Position numbers and translations under genes: made by a program
Notes under the pieces: generated by a model
Told to the model about the DNA's origin: nothing
Seen by the model: the letters and a program-made list of their open reading frames with translations, nothing else
Databases searched by the model: none
Shown here: one piece after another, positions 1-11,300 of the stretch
Layout: the number at the start of each line of letters is the position of its first letter
Numbering within the stretch: the stretch's first letter is position 1
DNA from: Echinococcus granulosus
Taxonomy: Eukaryota; Platyhelminthes; Cestoda; Cyclophyllidea; Taeniidae
Direction: 5' to 3'
Assembly (NCBI RefSeq): GCF_000524195.1
Contig: NW_020170417.1
Coordinates: forward strand, 297,793-326,647
Length of the DNA stretch: 28,855 nt

Positions 1-951
1 CAGCGTAAACTGTGCTGCAGCTGATGCTGAGGCGCTTTACAAGGCCGGCGAAAAGTACGTTTCTCCCCCTTTTTTAAGGTCATGTAATGATTTAAATAAC
101 ATCATTGCATAATTATTTGTGGGATGGTAATAGTAACTAGTACCTTATTGTGTGGCTTAAATAAACCCAAATTCGTGTGTTTATCACTAGTTCTTTGTTT
201 GTCCCCCTAGACGCTTGGGTACTGAAGAAGCTGTTTTCACGAGAATCCTTACTCAACGAAGCTTTGAACAGATAAAGGCCATCTGTCAGTGCTATCAACA
301 GGCATGTGAATTTAAACATTGTGCAAAGCACTGTATAGTCTGAATACCACCCTTAATGTGTACTCTGTAACCGATTCTTTTTGTTTATTGCTCAGAAATA
401 CGGAAAATCACTTGAAACTGCTATTAAGAAGGAGACTTCTGGCGACTATAGAGACACCATGGTTTCTATTGGTGCGTGACTAACTTGATTATGCAAGTTT
501 ATCTCCATTTAATGTGATACATAGTTGAATAGGAGTGATTTTCTTTTGAGTAAAGTAAATAGAACGGCGGTGACTTTTGCTGTTAAGTCGGTTGAAGGAC
601 ATTTTCAGGATGTTGGCTTATTTTCTTCCCCTAAAGTTCGCTACGCAGAGGACAAGAACGCTCTTCTAGCTACCTGGTTCTACGAGTCGATGGTTGGAAT
701 TGGCACGCGCGACAAGGCCCTCATGCAGTTGGTGCTGGGTAGATGCGAGGTGAGGAGCATTCGGCCATATTTGCCCCCCCCCCCCCCCCCCAATTGCTAT
801 GACACTGAGGATGGTGATCTTCTTTTAGATTGATCTACAAGACGTTAAGGAGGCCTATCAGCGAAAATATGGGAAGTGCCTGGTAAAGGCCATCGAAAAT
901 GACACCTCAGGTGACTACAAGAGAATGCTCGTGGCTTTGGTTGGACCCTGA
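1..951 (+). CDS. Annexin, 3' part (repeats III and IV), partial
   Basis: Calcium-dependent phospholipid-binding protein of the annexin family; the window holds the last 151 residues. Exons read 1-54, 211-301, 396-471, 637-749 and 829-951 (stop TGA 949-951), with all phases matching. Repeat III contains the calcium-loop motif GEKRLGTEE followed by TSGDYRDTM. Repeat IV contains MVGIGTRDKAL, then EIDLQDVKEAYQRKYGK and NDTSGDYKRML, which is the standard annexin ending; the protein stops at LVALVGP, the usual C-terminal position. The intron at 302-395 begins GC, not GT: the only nearby GT (after CAGGCAT) would create an immediate stop, whereas CAG|GCATGT joins ...CYQQ to KYGKSLETAI. Repeats I and II and the N-terminal tail lie upstream of the window. 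The family call is certain; the subfamily cannot be assigned from this part. Confidence 0.96.
302..395 (+). other. GC-AG intron in annexin gene
   Basis: The donor is CAG|GCATGT and the acceptor TTGCTCAG. Splicing here keeps the annexin repeat III frame (CYQQ|KYGKSLE) with no indel against the family. Using the GT at 307 instead gives codon T|AA, a stop. Confidence 0.85.
774..791 (+). repeat. Run of 18 C within annexin intron
   Basis: An uninterrupted C homopolymer of 18 bases lies inside the 79-nt intron 750-828, between donor GAG|GTGAGG and acceptor CTTTTAG. It is expected to vary in length and may form G-rich structure on the opposite strand. Confidence 0.95.
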
Positions 952-2320
952 AAATCCTTAATTCCATTGATTAAATTTTTATTCACTTATTGCACGAACT
1001 TCCTTGAAGAGATCACTGCTTAAAGCTTGGAATATAGCTTATTTAAAAAAAAAACATTTTGTGTTGGCTTATTGGCGCTACGGCGAGAACTTAACTCTAT
1101 TGTCGACCAAAGGAGATGGATTAGCTTCGTCTCGGTGGCCGGGCAGTGCTGTGGTGCTTTAAATTTCTTGTTCACTTACGTTTGTCCATACGAGCGTTTG
1201 AGTTTTAGCAGGTTGTATTTCCACGAACACGCCAGTAGCCTCTCATCCCTTCTGTATCTTGGTAAAATATGTGCCGCAACCGCTGTGGTTTCTTACAACT
1301 TCAGGAAAGACTCGGGGAGCTACTGTACTCAAGAAAAATTGGTCATGGTCCAGATCACGAACAAATACAATCATTAACCTATTTATATTGAGGCAATGAA
1401 AGCGGATAGGACGAAAATTGTTCCTTCTGTGTAAAAATGAAACGAATAATGTAAAAATCGGGCCTATTCTAAAGTTTATTTGATAAACTAGACAATAATT
1501 AAAACCCAATTTTAAGTTTAAAACCTTGCCGACTTTGGCGCAGCAATTTGTAAGGAAAATTTGTCAAAAACGACTGAATAAATAGCTTAATATCGTAGCC
1601 AAGTATCTTCAGAAAAAGAGATCTTGAACACCTTGAAATGGCTTAACGAAGTGGTTCTTATTTCTTTTCGACTTACTGAATTCTTGCTTTGCGTCAATCA
1701 TAATCGACATGCATCAGAACGCATACTTAGTGTATATTTTAGTGAGGGTACAAAATTTGTTGTGCAACCTACAAACACTATAGATGAACAAAAATAATTG
1801 CACGTGATTTCAACGCAATAAACGAAGGCAACTAAATATTTAATCTGAGGTTTCTTATAATCATGCGTATTTGTTTGAACCAACTTGTAATAATATTGCA
1901 CCCAATCACAGTAAACTTGTTTTTGCTTCTGACTGTTTTGTGTAGTATTTGGGGTTGGCGCGTCGTAGCTGCTTTTGAGTGAGTTTGTCCTTTGTGTCGG
2001 TGGACTGTATTACGAGTATAAACATTTCATAGTGTTGTTGGCGAGTCGTTTTTCGTCACTTCTTTCTGATTTGGATCATGCAGTTCATCTGGTTTTAACA
2101 TCTCTTTTTGAGGGTTGCACATATCTCATGCTCACTTTCATAATCTGTGATTTGTATTTCGTATGATGTAATTGTTTCTCGAGGATGAGGAGTACTCGTT
2201 TTGATTTATTCTATAACAAGTGCAAATATGCCTATGAGTTTCTAATACCTCATCTTTGCGAATATTTAACCAACGAAGATACTGCCTAAATCGCGTCGCA
2301 TACAACTACTTTTATCCCTG
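952..2320. other. Intergenic region between annexin and CEP350-like gene
   Basis: No supported gene. A possible polyadenylation signal ATTAAA lies at 970-975, 18 nt after the annexin stop, and an AATAAA at 1577-1582; either could end the annexin transcript. The open frames here (for example 1027-1377) lack a good start, splice context or recognisable motifs. The promoter of the downstream gene should lie here, but I see no clear TATA box next to 2321. Confidence 0.6.
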
Positions 2321-5300
2321 ATGGATCGGTGCCAGGTGATTCCTAGCGATGCTGGTGTTCCACCTTGCGAGCGGAAGGGAAGTTCCAAATCACCTACCTC
2401 ATCACAAGTTGAAAATGCGAAGACCCGTGTCTTATCAACTTGGAATTCCTCTCAAAAAACTAATGCGCAAACAGTCGTGCACTCTGGCAATGGTAAGTAC
2501 TACTTAGCGTTTGGAGGATTGAAACCTTCCTAGCATTTAATGAAAGCTTGTGCGTATTTTGAGGCAGTCATTTTTTTCGCGTCCATTTCGGAATTTTTTG
2601 TGTAAATATACTTAGCAAAACTGTGAGGTATCGCTCACAAATCAACTTCAACAATCATGTTATTGTCTTTTAGATGCTCGGTCGACGTTGGCTACTGGTT
2701 CCCAGACTTGGATCTCTAAGGAGCACCGTAAAAAATTGCAGGAGCTGGTGCGAAGGCAGAAGCGGGCCCGGACTGCCGCTCGCAAGTTGGCGGAAGAAAG
2801 AGAACGTGAACGAAACCAACGAATAGCAGACAATCTAGCTGCTACAGCTGAAGCTGCCAAGCTAGCTGCGAAGCGTTCGTTGCACTTGAAAAGGGGCGAT
2901 TCCTCAGTGGCTGCCGGATTAAAGGCATAAATCATTCTATAGTTAATAGTTTTTTCCCTTTTCGACGAGTATTTTCGATTATTTTTCGTGCCTTCTGTGA
3001 TTCTTTAGAGCCGGCATCGTGAGCATTTGAAGAATGGTATTGATGTTAGAAATGATGAAATTCCATCCGAATGCGTGCTTCGGGCGTCTCAACTTCTCGC
3101 AGAAGAGGATAATGTTGTGTTTAAGAAACCTCGCTGCCTTACTACTCTCATTGTGCCCTCATCTCAACATTCATCAAGTTCGTTTCCCAAAGAAATTCAT
3201 TCAATTGTTTAAACTTCGTCTTATTGACTTACTTCGTTTTGCGATGCGCTTGTCTGATGGCCATTCTGGGTCTGTTCAGGTTAGTTTGACCTTTTTTACT
3301 TATACAGGGGAAAGCAGACTTTCACGGAACCTCGTTGTACCTGCCTCCGCTGCACAACCGGTTTACGCGAAAACTCGCGGAAGCAAGAATTGCCACAGCG
3401 TCGTCTCTTCTACTCCCCTTTTTAATCCCTCGAAATTCCTGTCTGAACATCTGTATAAGAGTTTTCCCGACGGTGGTAATGTAAATACGGCGAGCTCAAG
3501 GCTATTTCCTGGTCGCTCTGGAGCAGCTATTGTTTCTACCAGTATGGCTACTACAGCTTCTACTTAGCTATCTCTTTAAAAACTTGACTATTTTGTGTGT
3601 CCATTTCAAATGATTGTATGGTTAATGTTTTTTAGGTCTTCCTTTGAAAAGTCGAACGGCAAAATCGTTCGTTGGGAGTTACTACCCAAAAGCGCCGAGG
3701 ACGAAAGGATTTGGAGTTCAGGTTGATTTATCTGACCCAATTTCCTTCTGGAGGTAAGCCGTTTTAGAGCTAATGATGCTTAAATTGCGTTTCATTGACA
3801 CGTGTTTCTACATGCTAATGATGCACGGACTCATGGTTCGGTAATTGGTCATATTTCAGTACTTTATTCTTATTACGTGACGGTAGGTGTTGTGGTTCGG
3901 AGTTCAAGCTTGGAGTTTAGGTAGGTCTGATCAGCTTACCCATTAACATATCCCTTGTTTCTTTCTCCCCTTGTCACTCTAACATCACGTGCACGTGACT
4001 GAGATTCTTGCTCCAATGTTTTTATCCTCAATTCTGCTCAAAAATGCGTCGATCATTCTAGACACACCGAAGTGATCACACCTTGGAAAGATGCTGAGAG
4101 TGAACAGGCACGTCTGCAAGCTCGTCTTTGTGTTAGCCGAGCCCGAAGGTTCGTCCGTTTGGATGCCGATGGGGATGACGCCAATGGCGATGGTAGGTCA
4201 ATTCCTTTACTACCGAATCTTGGTAGTATTTCTATCTTCCATTTATCAATTCCTCATTATTCTTAGATTCTGGTGAAGCTCTTGTCTCTTCGTCATCTTC
4301 CTCTGCCTCTTCCAAGAGTAGCTGCATTTCCGAGGCGCAGCAAGTGGATGATTTCTTTGAACCTACCAAAGACCTTGACGACATGGTGATGAAGGTAGCG
4401 GAATCGTCACACTGGATGTCTGAGGCTGAGCGTCCTGGTGTGGAGTCCGGTACCCCTCTGAGATCTCTCTTTGACACCCACTTGCGATATCTTCAGACGC
4501 AGTCTAAAATCGAGTCCGATCCACTGCGTTTCATGGAGGTTTATAAACAGAAATGCCAACAACTCACCGCTCACCCGCGTGGCGACTCGTAAGTTTGTCT
4601 TCATTGCCTTTGGTTAATGTCTCCCTTCGTGTAGTCACGTTGAAGCCTCGTCGAGAGCGATTCGTCAGGTACATGTTAATGAAACGCACTTCAACTATGG
4701 CGACTGTACTTCCGTCTCTGAAGTGGACAAAACCAGTGAAGCGGCCTCTTCAATTCCTAGTCTAGTCGAAGAGGTATATTACTTGTTTACTGAAAAGTTT
4801 TAAGTAACACAATATTTTATAGACTGTTCACCCAACGAAACAGGCGGAGAGCCGTCATCAAACGGAGGTTCAACAGCGGCAGCGCCTAGCTCCTGCTGCG
4901 TTGGGACTGAGTTTGACTGCAGAATTGCATCGATATGAAACTCTTTCTGCCTCTGAGCAGCACATTGCCGGTCTTGAACTGACGCGACAGATATCACAGG
5001 CTCAGGCAGAGGGGCTTAGTATCTATCATCTGGCGAAAGTAAAGTGCCTAGATCGTTTACTCTGATCTTAATGTAGGCTGGGTATCTCCACGATGCGCAG
5101 AGCAAAGGCAGTTGCATGACGCGCGTTGAGAATATGAAGGAGTTGAAGGTGAGTGCGTTCCTTTTTATTCTTCTGCCGCTTTAGAATACGGCTGTGTCAC
5201 CAATTGTACTTCCGAGGGTTAGCGTGCCAGTGACCCTCACACAAACCATCAAACAGAGGAGTTCTACCACCACTACCACTACTACTGCTGCCACTACTGC

Positions 5301-8300
5301 TCTCTTACACGGTAGGCGTTTAATTGCAGTTTTTATCACCTAGATGGGGATTTGGGAGTACTTTCTCACCTTTGGCTCTGCTATCCGAAAATTATTCGTG
5401 TTACTATGTCTAAAACAAAAAGGATTAACAATTCTAAAATATTGGCATTAGTTCGTCCCCTGCCTATTTGGTCGATCACACCTTGAAAATTCATTTGATT
5501 CAAGCCTTCCTCGTACCCTGTCGGACGTGGTTTAATGCCCAAAAGACTTGACATTTGGTCTGTGGATGTAAGATCTGCTGAATGTGATGGGAAATTTTGA
5601 AGTAGTGCTCGAGGAACACATTGAGAGAAAGTCAATCTGTCTTGTCTTTCAGCGATTCTGGCCAACTGTTTATTTGCATTGCTTTGTTTCCCGCATTTGA
5701 TTGCTGAGGTTCATAGAAATGGTTTTAATGGTGAGGTATCGTCATGCTGGCACCACTGGTTTACGATTTCAAGGGGTCTTGAAAATCCCCCATTTCTATC
5801 AAGCTAAAGACTTGTCATTGTCATGGCATGGACGATTGGTAGTGATTTCTGTTTTGTTGAACGTTGACAAACCCGATTTAGGCCTTTTACTTTGAAACTT
5901 TTTTTTGCTTAGTTTAAACCTCGTGCAGCTCATTGGTAGGAGTGTGACTTCTCAAAGGATAGTTTATCCTATTTCTACTGCCAAAGTGCCTCAGCAATGG
6001 CTTGAACTCCTGTCTCTCCTGTGGTGGTTCCAAGATAATGGGGAATGCTGTTAGGATCCTATAGATACAACGCAGTAACCAGGGGGTACTTTGAAATTAC
6101 CGCGGTTGTGCATCACTGATAACCGATCGACCAGTAACGTTTTAGTCTGAACTTCAGGTATCGCGTAGTTTCAAATTTGATCCTTGAGAGAGATCAAGGT
6201 TCTGTACGCTTTGACCTAACACTTCCTGTTAGATCCCAACCGGATTGGTGCCACAGATTCCCATGCAGGTTCGAGTACGGGCAGCTATTACGCTCCGCGC
6301 AGAATCGACGCAGATGCATCGAGCATGAATGTCTATGATGCGAACGTGACTCCGTCTAATTTAGAGGCCTCGACTGCTCTTGGTGACCTTGTCGACTTGA
6401 AATCGGAACAGTTTAAGGGGTAAGATTGTCCGTCAGTTTCTTTATTTGCTTTTTTTTGCTTCTTGTGGTTTTAGCCTTGGTGTTTTGGGTTTGGAGATTA
6501 TACATCCCTCTCCATTGTATTTGATTGCACTTAAAAGTGGGTTTTAGTGGTAGAATTGCATAAAAGTACTTTCGAAGTTCGTTAAAATATTACTGGGACA
6601 AGGAAAGTATGTCTACTTTCATATTTGTTCAAATGCGGATAAAGGTACGCAAAGGAAATTTGTTTGGACTCCGTAATTTATTTTTCATCTGAACGTGTTA
6701 AGTTGTCAAAAAAATTTGCGGTTTTATGCACTAATCGTGGCTTGGCTTAGTTATCAATCATAATTGGACTGCTCGTCTACTACAACATATCTTTTCTAGC
6801 GATGAAAAGGTGAAGATCACTTATTTTTAATCTACACGTCTCCAGAATTTGGTCCTTTCTCAGTTTTTTTGCTCTCAATGAGACCTCTCAAGTGGGCTAT
6901 AAGAAAGATAAAATTACTGCCCGTAGTTGTCTACTCTGAGAATACTGCATGGTATCTAACACCATTGCTTTAAAACAGGTTTTCTCTAGAACTAATCTCT
7001 ATTCTAATACGCTGATTTCAACACATTACTTTAAAAATAATCTTTGTCTGATTTATCAATACGTCTGTCCGCTGCCGCCTTATTTCCACACACTTTTAAT
7101 CATTGTCCCAGTTTATACCAATTTACTGATCTATTTATTTCTACTGCAATTATTACATGCTCATGTTTAGTGACATACTCCTGTTAAAGTGCTTTGCAAA
7201 TATCTTGAGCACCATGTCAATTTCGTTCCCAGAATCCTACAGCAACGTGCTTCTGAGCTTCACGCGCGTCGTCATGAGGCCGAATTGCTGCTGAAATATG
7301 CCGCCAGGTTGGATCGTGAGGAGCGCAAAGTGGTTGCTCTCGAATCACGGGCTGTTAAGGTGAGTCAGCATTCTATTTGATGTTATTTCTTCTCACTAAG
7401 TCTTCGTATCCGCCATCCCTCTCTCTTTTCAGGCGCTCACACGATCGAAAGACCGACGTCCAGCAGCGGAAGCTTACATTCCACCCCAACAGTCTTCGCA
7501 CTCCCCTTCTCCTTCACTTCAAACTTTGAAGGCGTAAGTTGGTGTAAAGTCATGCTCGAAGATTTTAAATAACAGTGATTTGTGTTTACTTTTCCCTTTC
7601 ATAACGTCATCTGAAATTCGTTTGCACTCCTTCATAGCTACATGCCTACAAATCCATCATTTGGTGAGAAATCCTTGTTGGGGTGTTGTTATCTCTCTAT
7701 GGAATGATGCTCCACTTTAATATCAGAATGGTGAGATGGAAATTGGTATATGCTGTTTGTAGCAGTAGGAATTGCTTAGAAGATATTTTGATGCATTACA
7801 AACCACGATTCGTATTGTTAAATTTGCTAGTTTTAATTTTGCTGATATTGGTAGTTGGATCTGAGCATTTTGTTGATTTCCTTGATTCTACTTCATGCTG
7901 CAGATTTCCTCTCAAAATCTGTTGAACATAGCTTACAAAAAACCGTGATTACCTTATCAAATTCCGCTTTTTTTCTCTTGTTTTTGAATCGGACTGTTTA
8001 TGCCTCAGGGGTGCTGTTTAATGAATTGTTTTTGTCAAGCTTGAGTCTTTCCTTGTCCTCATATCCCTTGTTTTATATTTTTCTTCTGCAATATAGACAA
8101 AGAGAGAGTCCACCTTCCCCCACTCCTCCACCTCATTCTCCACCTTCACCCGATTCAGCAGCACCGCCACCTTCGTCTACTTCCTTGTTGTGCTCGTCGC
8201 CTATCATCTCGCATTCCCCTGGGCGGGTCAGCGTGGTGGAAGCGGAAAACGCGTCCCCCGTAGAGGCGCAGAAATCGATTGTCTCTCTCTCTGATCGACC

Positions 8301-11300
8301 CCCCTCAAAGTCGAGCACCAAGCGTGAGTTTTGCTGCTTTTTTCTGCAGCATTTGGTTGAATCAAATCTAGGGATTATGTAGGTTGGCTGTGCTAAATAC
8401 GAATCTCCCTTGTTTCGTGGTTACTCTGTTTTCACAGTCAGCGTTCATGATTGTACTTTTGAATGGACCATTTTGAAAGTACCTTTTATTGCAATAATTT
8501 GCGCTCTAAATAATAATCCTTGATGGCGTGATTGACTTGAACATTTATGATTCCCTATATTTAGAGCTTTAATTATTGAATGCGTATCTCTTCACAGGTA
8601 CTTTCTTTGCATATAGGTCCAGGTCCATTTTATGTCTGGATCGGCTAATAAAAGTTATTTTACGATGTATTTCACAACTATAATGGCGCCTTCCAACTGT
8701 CATTGTTAGGATTATTTGACCTATTTTGCTGGTATACGCGTCAACAGTTTTATAAAAACAAACGACTTTATTTTCTCCTCTAAAAAGTTCCAGAAAATAG
8801 CCTCTGCGACCCCCAGTTGATCAAATCATATTTTTATGATTAAAAATAGCTGTCATTTCTTTTTATCAGTGAGTTCGTCCCAACTAAGCAACTCCAGACA
8901 GCAAGGAATTCTTTGCAGCCGTGATAATGGTACCGATAGTGGTGAATTCGATGGCGCCGACTTCAGCCAGCAACATCTATTGTTGCGGGACCAATACGAA
9001 CATCAAAATCACCAGCCACAGATTCTGTCACCCCGACGTCTCAGTCAGGACTCCACAAACTCCACTTCCTCCTCACCTTCCGGCCTTCGCGCGTATTCTG
9101 ACAGCCTCAGCTCCTCGGAGTTTGTCTCTCAGCTGGAAGCTCGTCTGGTCTCCCTGCAGAGGGAGCTGCGGCGCAATGAGAAACTCCTCAGTCGCATCGA
9201 TGCACAAAAGAAGATGGCCAACAAGGATCGGCTCATGCGGTTGGAGACAACTTTGGAGAATCACCGAAAGGTATACTCGCACCGTCATTCAATCGCTTCC
9301 ATCTCACCTTATTATTTCTTCCTTCCAGTTTTGCCTGGAGATAATCAATAACATCAAGTTAGAGATAAGCTCTTGCCACCAGTCGCTTTGCGAGAAGACG
9401 AGTCAACTTGAGGCAGCTTCTACGGTTCCAATGACACCCAGTGCTGCTACACGAATTTCCTTGTCTCCAGAGCCCTCTTTCTCGAGCAAACCTGTGTTCC
9501 CGTCCTTTCGTGAGCCTAAAAAAGATGTAGAGAACACTAAAAGTTTTCTATCATCATCTTCTTCTAATGCTGAAGAGGAGGCAGTTGAAAGTATTTGCAC
9601 AGTATCGGTGGAAGTGGAAGAGACGTCTGCACCCTTAGGAATGGACTCCTCGAAATCACCGCTGGTAGGAAAGACGTGTACTTCTAACTCAGGTGTGGGT
9701 GAGAATGGGAGACTGGAACACTTGGTGTGTTTGAATGCCGTGAAGTCTGCGTCATCAAGAACTTCTAATGTTGCAAAATTAGGTGAGAAAATAGCTTCTG
9801 AGATATCGTCGGAGTCATCTTCTGCAACTCAACGATTAACTCCACCGATGGAAGTGAATTTAGTTGTGGAACCTGCCTCTATGTATTCCGCGACGTTAAA
9901 TGATGTGAAATCAGAAGAGTGCGTCAGTTTTGCAGAGACACTTGCTTCGGGGATGTCCTTAGCCAAGAGGACTCTGTCTCCTGTGGAAACGAAGATGCCT
10001 TCGTTGAACTCCACTTTAAATGAGCAGAATGGCTCTGTGGCTTTGAAGAGATCTGAGTCTGTGGAATCTCTTAACTCTGGGAGTCCTGAAGAGATAATAG
10101 TCTCGAAGATGTCTTCAAAGGTATCGGTTTTGACTGCAACTCCTTCAATGCATACGAAGACGGAACCATTAAAATCAGGCTATGACGAACAAAGGATTAG
10201 TTCTGCTGCTTCCACACATTCAAATACAGGATCTGGGAGTCCTGTTGAGATGCTGGGTTCTGAGGTGTCTTCAAAAGTCTCTACCTCGACTAGAAATATT
10301 TCATCCCCTGTAGACGCTGAGACGATCTTAAAACCAGTTGTTACTGATGGGGAGTCGAAAGCAGCACATTCCGGGTCTTTAAAAGTGTTGGAAATTGACG
10401 TAGCTGACAGTCCTGGTGAAGCAATGCCTTCTGAGATGGCTCCAGAAATGTTGATCTCGGTTGAATTCACACCACTTCCAGCGGAAACGAAATCTCGAGT
10501 TGACGCGAAGGTAGAAGTGGAAACTAAGGAGGCATCTGAGCTAAATAGGATCACTTCCCTTGAAGTGCTTCTACCAGGCAAGAAACCTGAATTAGTTGGA
10601 TCAAATCAATCCGAAATTGAGATTAAGGAGAATGGTGGTGGTGAGGAGGAAAAGGGCGACAGGAGTTGCTTAATTGAGACCGTCGCCTCTGAGCTTTCTC
10701 TTGAAACGCCTTCTTTGAGCTCTGATACTCATAGCCCAGAAGTGCAAGAATTAAAGTCAGCGAAGACATCGATCCATCAAATCACAACTGGTTCTAACTC
10801 TGAATCGGCCTCGGACACAGGAGATGTCTACACAGAGGACTTTGAAGATGAGGTGTTCGCAGACGAGAATGAAAGGCAGCAGCATGGACTCGTAGAGAGT
10901 GCTGACGCTGTTTCGGAGAGACCAGTTTCAGCTTCCACACCGTCTTCTAAGTAAGTGTTGTTTCCCCATTCACTCGTTAGTGGCTTTTTTGTAATCTTAT
11001 CGTCATATTTTTTTTTATAGTTGCATAGAAGTCAAGACAAATGCTCTGCTGGATGAATTCACAGACCGATGGCTGGACGATTTCATCGGTGAAGGAATCG
11101 ACTCCGTTTTAGAAGAAGTGGAGGAGACCATGTCAACCGATTATGAAGAGGCATGTCGCTCATTTCCTCTTTATTTTCTTCCTCCTGTCGGGTGATAAGC
11201 TTACTTTTTTTGTCATTCAGGTTATTACCGACACAACGGGGATGGTAGTTAATACACCCTCGCGGACTGTACCACTGTTCAAAGATGTTATGGAATTCTT

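Larger units (their letters stand above)
2321..5311 (+). other. CEP350-like exons 1-11 (residues 1 to about 650)
   Basis: Exon 2 encodes a basic, highly charged helix (KEHRKKLQELVRRQKRA onward, about residues 75-130), a likely coiled coil. Exons 5-6 encode a conserved-looking block (KGFGVQVDLSDPISFWR, HTEVITPWKD, residues about 295-335). Exon 7 begins with a Ser run and carries DDFFEPTKDLDDMVMKVAE. Exon 9 carries LSLTAELHRYETLSASEQH and then a helix with ELTRQISQAQAE, the type of Gln/Ala-rich coiled coil seen in CEP350. Exon 11 ends in a Thr/Ala tract. Exon 4 has three donor candidates in the same phase (after 3475, 3511 and 3541), and exon 8 has a second in-frame donor after 4668, so protein length here may vary. 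Confidence 0.65.

Noticed and set aside
1027..1377. 116-codon plus-strand frame after the annexin gene
   Set aside because: It starts at TTG, has no splice or promoter context, and its composition looks like translated AT-rich DNA with no recognised motif.
3280..3307. 28-nt mini-intron (CAG|GTTAGT to TATACAG) in the CEP350-like gene
   Set aside because: The donor is good, but the coding frame has already met TAA at 3210-3212, so the intron must start earlier, at 3178.
8133..8321. Minus-strand frame opposite exon 15
   Set aside because: It is a mirror of the Pro/Ser-rich coding exon on the plus strand; the Gly/Glu-rich product is a composition artefact.
10180..10581. 133-codon minus-strand frame opposite exon 17
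   Set aside because: The plus strand is clearly coding here (phase-consistent, repeat-bearing); the antisense frame follows from its biased codon composition.
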